From contig CAJOHD010000004.1 in the NCBI GenBank assembly GCA_905234275.1, forward strand, positions 243,264 to 307,263: 64,000 bases of DNA, written 5' to 3'. The position numbers and the translations under genes are program-made. This stretch comes from an uncultured Bacteroidales bacterium (GTDB lineage Bacteria > Bacteroidota > Bacteroidia > Bacteroidales > F082). Positions within the stretch are counted from its first letter, which is position 1. Each line of letters begins with the position of its first letter. Shown here piece after piece: positions 62,105-64,000 of the stretch. The notes under the pieces were generated by a model that was not told where the DNA came from, ran no database searches, and saw nothing but the letters and a program-made list of their open reading frames with translations.

Positions 62105-62157
62105 CCCGTCATTTCGACTGGACATCGGCCAAAGGGAGATGGTAGTGGAGAAATCTC
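62105..62157 (+). repeat. Interspersed repeat, copy C
   Basis: A 53-bp variant beginning CCCGTCATTTCGACTGG and ending AGTGGAGAAATCTC, with an 11-bp longer centre than copies A and B. It ends 13 nt before the ATG at 62171. Confidence 0.85.
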
Positions 62158-62170
62158 AAACAAATAAAAT

Positions 62171-62929
62171 ATGATTACAAAAAACGACGTCAAGGAATTG
62201 CAAGCATTAAGACAGGCGAAAGGCCGCAAAGAGCGCGGGATATTCGCTGTCGAAGGCAACAAACTCGTTGAAGAACTGATAGATTCCAAATTCAGAGTCA
62301 ACAACATCTTTGTAACAGAGGCTTGGATCGAGAAAAATCCTGTCTTGGCAAAGAAAATCGCTGACTATGAGGTGATTACACCTAAACAAATGGAACAAAT
62401 CAGCAATTTCGTGACGCCTCCGGGAGTCTTCGCCACCGCCATGATGCCTAAATACAAAATCGAGCCAAAAGACACTGAAAATCAGCTGGTTCTGCTACTT
62501 GACGGCATCAATGACCCGGGAAATCTCGGCACAATCATCCGCACTGCCGACTGGTTCGGAATCAAGAAGATTGTCATTTCAGAAGACACCTGTGATCCTT
62601 GGCAGCCAAAGACCATACAATCAACCATGGGCTCGATTTTCAGAATGCAAATCGTTGAGACTGATGTCGTTAAGTTCTTAAAAGAAGTAAAAACACCTAT
62701 CTTCGGCGCTTTGATGCAAGGAAAGAATGTCTATCACACACAAATCAAAGATAATCAAGGAGTTATCATCATTGGTAGCGAGTCGCACGGCATCAGGGAA
62801 AATGTGATGCCGTTTGTAAGTTGTCCTATCAATATTCCAAGGGCAGAAGGAAGTCAGACCGAATCGCTTAACGCATCGGTAGCGGCGGGAATTATCATAT
62901 CAGAGGTTTTTAGAAAAAACTTAAGATGA
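62171..62929 (+). CDS. TrmH-family (SpoU) RNA 2'-O-methyltransferase
   Basis: A 252-residue SPOUT methyltransferase. N-terminal RNA-binding substrate domain (about 1-75, ELQALRQAKGRKERGIFAVE) and the knotted catalytic domain with DGINDPGNLGTIIRTADWFG, VIIIGSESHGIRENVMPFV and IPRAEGSQTESLNASVAAGI (motifs 1-3). The substrate, rRNA or tRNA, is not clear. Directly downstream of repeat copy C; overlaps the convergent DUF3667 gene by 9 bp. Confidence 0.9.
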   Translation: MITKNDVKELQALRQAKGRKERGIFAVEGNKLVEELIDSKFRVNNIFVTEAWIEKNPVLAKKIADYEVITPKQMEQISNFVTPPGVFATAMMPKYKIEPKDTENQLVLLLDGINDPGNLGTIIRTADWFGIKKIVISEDTCDPWQPKTIQSTMGSIFRMQIVETDVVKFLKEVKTPIFGALMQGKNVYHTQIKDNQGVIIIGSESHGIRENVMPFVSCPINIPRAEGSQTESLNASVAAGIIISEVFRKNLR

Positions 62930-63766
62930 AAGCGCCTGAAAATTCTCGTAAAAGATTATAACGTAAAGTATTCCGAAAACAATGATTAGCATAAAAAGCA
63001 TCATCCAATAGAATACGAACAAAACAAGGCTTTTCCAAATAGTTTTGGCTATACTGAATTCTAGCATTTTCTTAAAGCACATCGAAAAAGCGACTACTGT
63101 CACAACCCAACTCCAGTCGTCCAAAAGATCATACAATTTTGTTGAAAAAGCGAAGCAAATACTTGATATGCAACGATATAATGTAACTATTATCGTAGCA
63201 TAAACAACAGGAATGCAATATTCGCCCCAGTTATACTTTTTTCGGTTCTTTCTTCCATAACATGCTCTTGCCGCCAAGATATAGATAGGGATTGTTAAAA
63301 CCATTACAGCAGTGTAATGGTCTTTACAAATTGACATTACATAAAGTCCATGCTTAATAATCCTTTGTTTAGCTTGTCCTGCTTCGGTTTCCTCAACTTT
63401 TTCAAGTGATTGGCTATATTTTTTTGATGTGAGCTCGTTTAATTCAAGTTTATACTCTCTACTTCCTGTAAATGAAAAAATAACGATGTACAAACTCAAA
63501 GTGAGGAAAAGCATCGGAAACGGCGAGAAATAGCTCTTGCGCTTGCCATTTAGAATATCGATCACCATCGCGCCCGGACGAGTGAACAGCGATTTCAGCG
63601 TTATCCAAACACCACCGTCATTACTGAGAATGGCTTGAAGAAGATTTGTGAAGATAAAACGGATTGTAAAACGTTTAGTGTCGGCACGTTGGCCGCACTC
63701 GGGACAGAATTTGCCTGCAAATTCTGTCCCGCAGTTAAGGCATTTTATAGTTTTCTTTTCTTCCAT
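62921..63766 (-). CDS. DUF3667 membrane protein with N-terminal zinc ribbon
   Basis: A 281-residue protein. Zinc ribbon at residues 8-26 (CLNCGTEFAGKFCPECGQR), then the family segment RFTIRFIFTNLLQAILSNDG and NGKRKSYFSPFPMLFLTLSL leading into about five transmembrane helices. Function unknown; the family is common in Bacteroidetes. ATG 63766 is chosen because the in-frame TTG at 63784 overlaps the -7 box. Confidence 0.85.
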   Translation of the reverse strand: MEEKKTIKCLNCGTEFAGKFCPECGQRADTKRFTIRFIFTNLLQAILSNDGGVWITLKSLFTRPGAMVIDILNGKRKSYFSPFPMLFLTLSLYIVIFSFTGSREYKLELNELTSKKYSQSLEKVEETEAGQAKQRIIKHGLYVMSICKDHYTAVMVLTIPIYILAARACYGRKNRKKYNWGEYCIPVVYATIIVTLYRCISSICFAFSTKLYDLLDDWSWVVTVVAFSMCFKKMLEFSIAKTIWKSLVLFVFYWMMLFMLIIVFGILYVIIFYENFQALSS

Positions 63767-63781
63767 TTCCAAAATTTTGGA

Positions 63782-63789
63782 CAAAGATA
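63782..63789 (-). promoter_or_regulatory. -7 promoter box for the DUF3667 gene
   Basis: Plus-strand CAAAGATA, i.e. TATCTTTG on the minus strand, exact consensus, 15 nt upstream of the ATG at 63766. Confidence 0.65.
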
Positions 63790-63796
63790 ATTATTT

Positions 63797-63867
63797 TAGT
63801 TTAAAAGTTTACAGTTTACGGTTTAAAAGTTTATTTTTCTTTAAACAGTAAACGGTAAACGGTAAAC
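63797..63867. repeat. Inverted pair of GTAAACNG micro-repeat arrays
   Basis: The left half reads AGTTTAAA, AGTTTAC, AGTTTACGG, TTTAAA (63797-63823); the right half reads TTTAAACAG, TAAACGG, TAAACGG, TAAAC (63839-63867). The two arms are imperfect reverse complements and could form a long AT-rich hairpin next to the rrn terminator. Confidence 0.7.
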
Positions 63868-63895
63868 AAAAAAAAGGAGCCTTTAGGGCTCCTTT
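63868..63895 (-). terminator. Terminator of the rRNA operon
   Basis: On the minus strand: AAAGGAGCC, a five-base loop, GGCTCCTTT and a run of T. Directly follows the 5S rRNA. Confidence 0.9.
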
Positions 63896-63902
63896 AAGGG
63901 GT

Positions 63903-64000
<98 letters not shown>

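Overview
The window looks like a chromosomal segment of a Bacteroidota bacterium, most likely an uncultivated member of the order Bacteroidales. The evidence is the repeated Bacteroidetes-type -7 promoter box (TAnnTTTG, at least 20 exact matches just upstream of genes), AT-rich leaders with almost no Shine-Dalgarno sites, and type IX secretion (T9SS) C-terminal sorting tails on three proteases plus a PorT homologue. Bacteroidetes-specific gene orders also fit: DUF6089-uppS-bamA-ompH-ompH and parA-parB-DUF5683-dapB-lepB. There is no prophage, integrase, transposase or CRISPR array. Almost everything is vertically inherited-looking housekeeping sequence, densely packed, with many 1-4 nt start/stop overlaps and no gene-free stretch above 300 bp.

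Layout. 0.2-2.0 kb: a short-chain dehydrogenase and a double VOC-domain protein. 2.1-12.1 kb (leftward): two Skp/OmpH chaperones, BamA, UppS and a DUF6089 barrel; then NadK, an Omp85-family barrel and RsgA; then DprA. 12.2-14.1 kb: a MurG-like glycosyltransferase and Lgt. 14.2-16.3 kb: a membrane pyrophosphatase. 16.5-19.2 kb: nucleoside transporter-thyA-folA. 19.2-26.7 kb: three tandem C10 (streptopain/PrtT-like) cysteine proteases with T9SS tails. 26.9-32.6 kb: a small unknown gene, then a mutagenesis-type cassette (short DnaE-like polymerase, DinB with a clamp motif) facing away from an XRE-S24 self-cleaving repressor. 32.7-39.1 kb: a lipoprotein, a Tricorn/S41 protease, a DnaQ-like exonuclease, an SGNH hydrolase and a PUR-like protein. 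39.2-48.0 kb: a long rightward operon parA-parB-DUF5683-dapB-lepB-ftsK-lolA-like-GT4. 48.0-50.5 kb (leftward): lpxC, lpxD and an unknown membrane-anchored protein. 50.6-55.7 kb: aminotransferase, heptose-7-P kinase, PorT, two identical tRNA-Glu genes, a small barrel and LplA. 55.9-60.8 kb: miaB, mtaB, rpsT, radC, wecB. 60.9-62.9 kb: rpsF-rpsR-rplI and a SpoU-type methyltransferase. The right edge holds a DUF3667 protein and the 3' part of a leftward 5S rRNA, i.e. the tail of an rrn operon.

How the genes fit together. Much of the window builds and serves the envelope: BamA with two periplasmic chaperones, UppS, Lgt, LepB, a LolA-like carrier, LpxC/LpxD, heptose kinase, WecB and PorT. The three C10 proteases are probable clients of the PorT-containing T9SS. 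ParA/ParB/FtsK handle chromosome partition; DinB, the DnaE-like polymerase and the XRE-S24 regulator form a likely damage-inducible translesion module.

Most interesting observations: (1) a 42-53 bp interspersed repeat, present three times, always in the same orientation and ending 9-13 nt before a start codon, one copy forming the end of miaB and the leader of mtaB; (2) families of degenerate heptamer-like micro-repeats, several of which begin exactly at a TAG stop codon; (3) the XRE-S24/dinB/dnaE-like cassette, whose DnaE has lost PHP metal ligands; (4) an LpxC that lacks the FabZ domain normally fused to it in Bacteroidetes; (5) a MiaB with an atypical N-terminal domain; (6) a nested AT-rich inverted repeat upstream of miaB; (7) a possible leaderless dprA.
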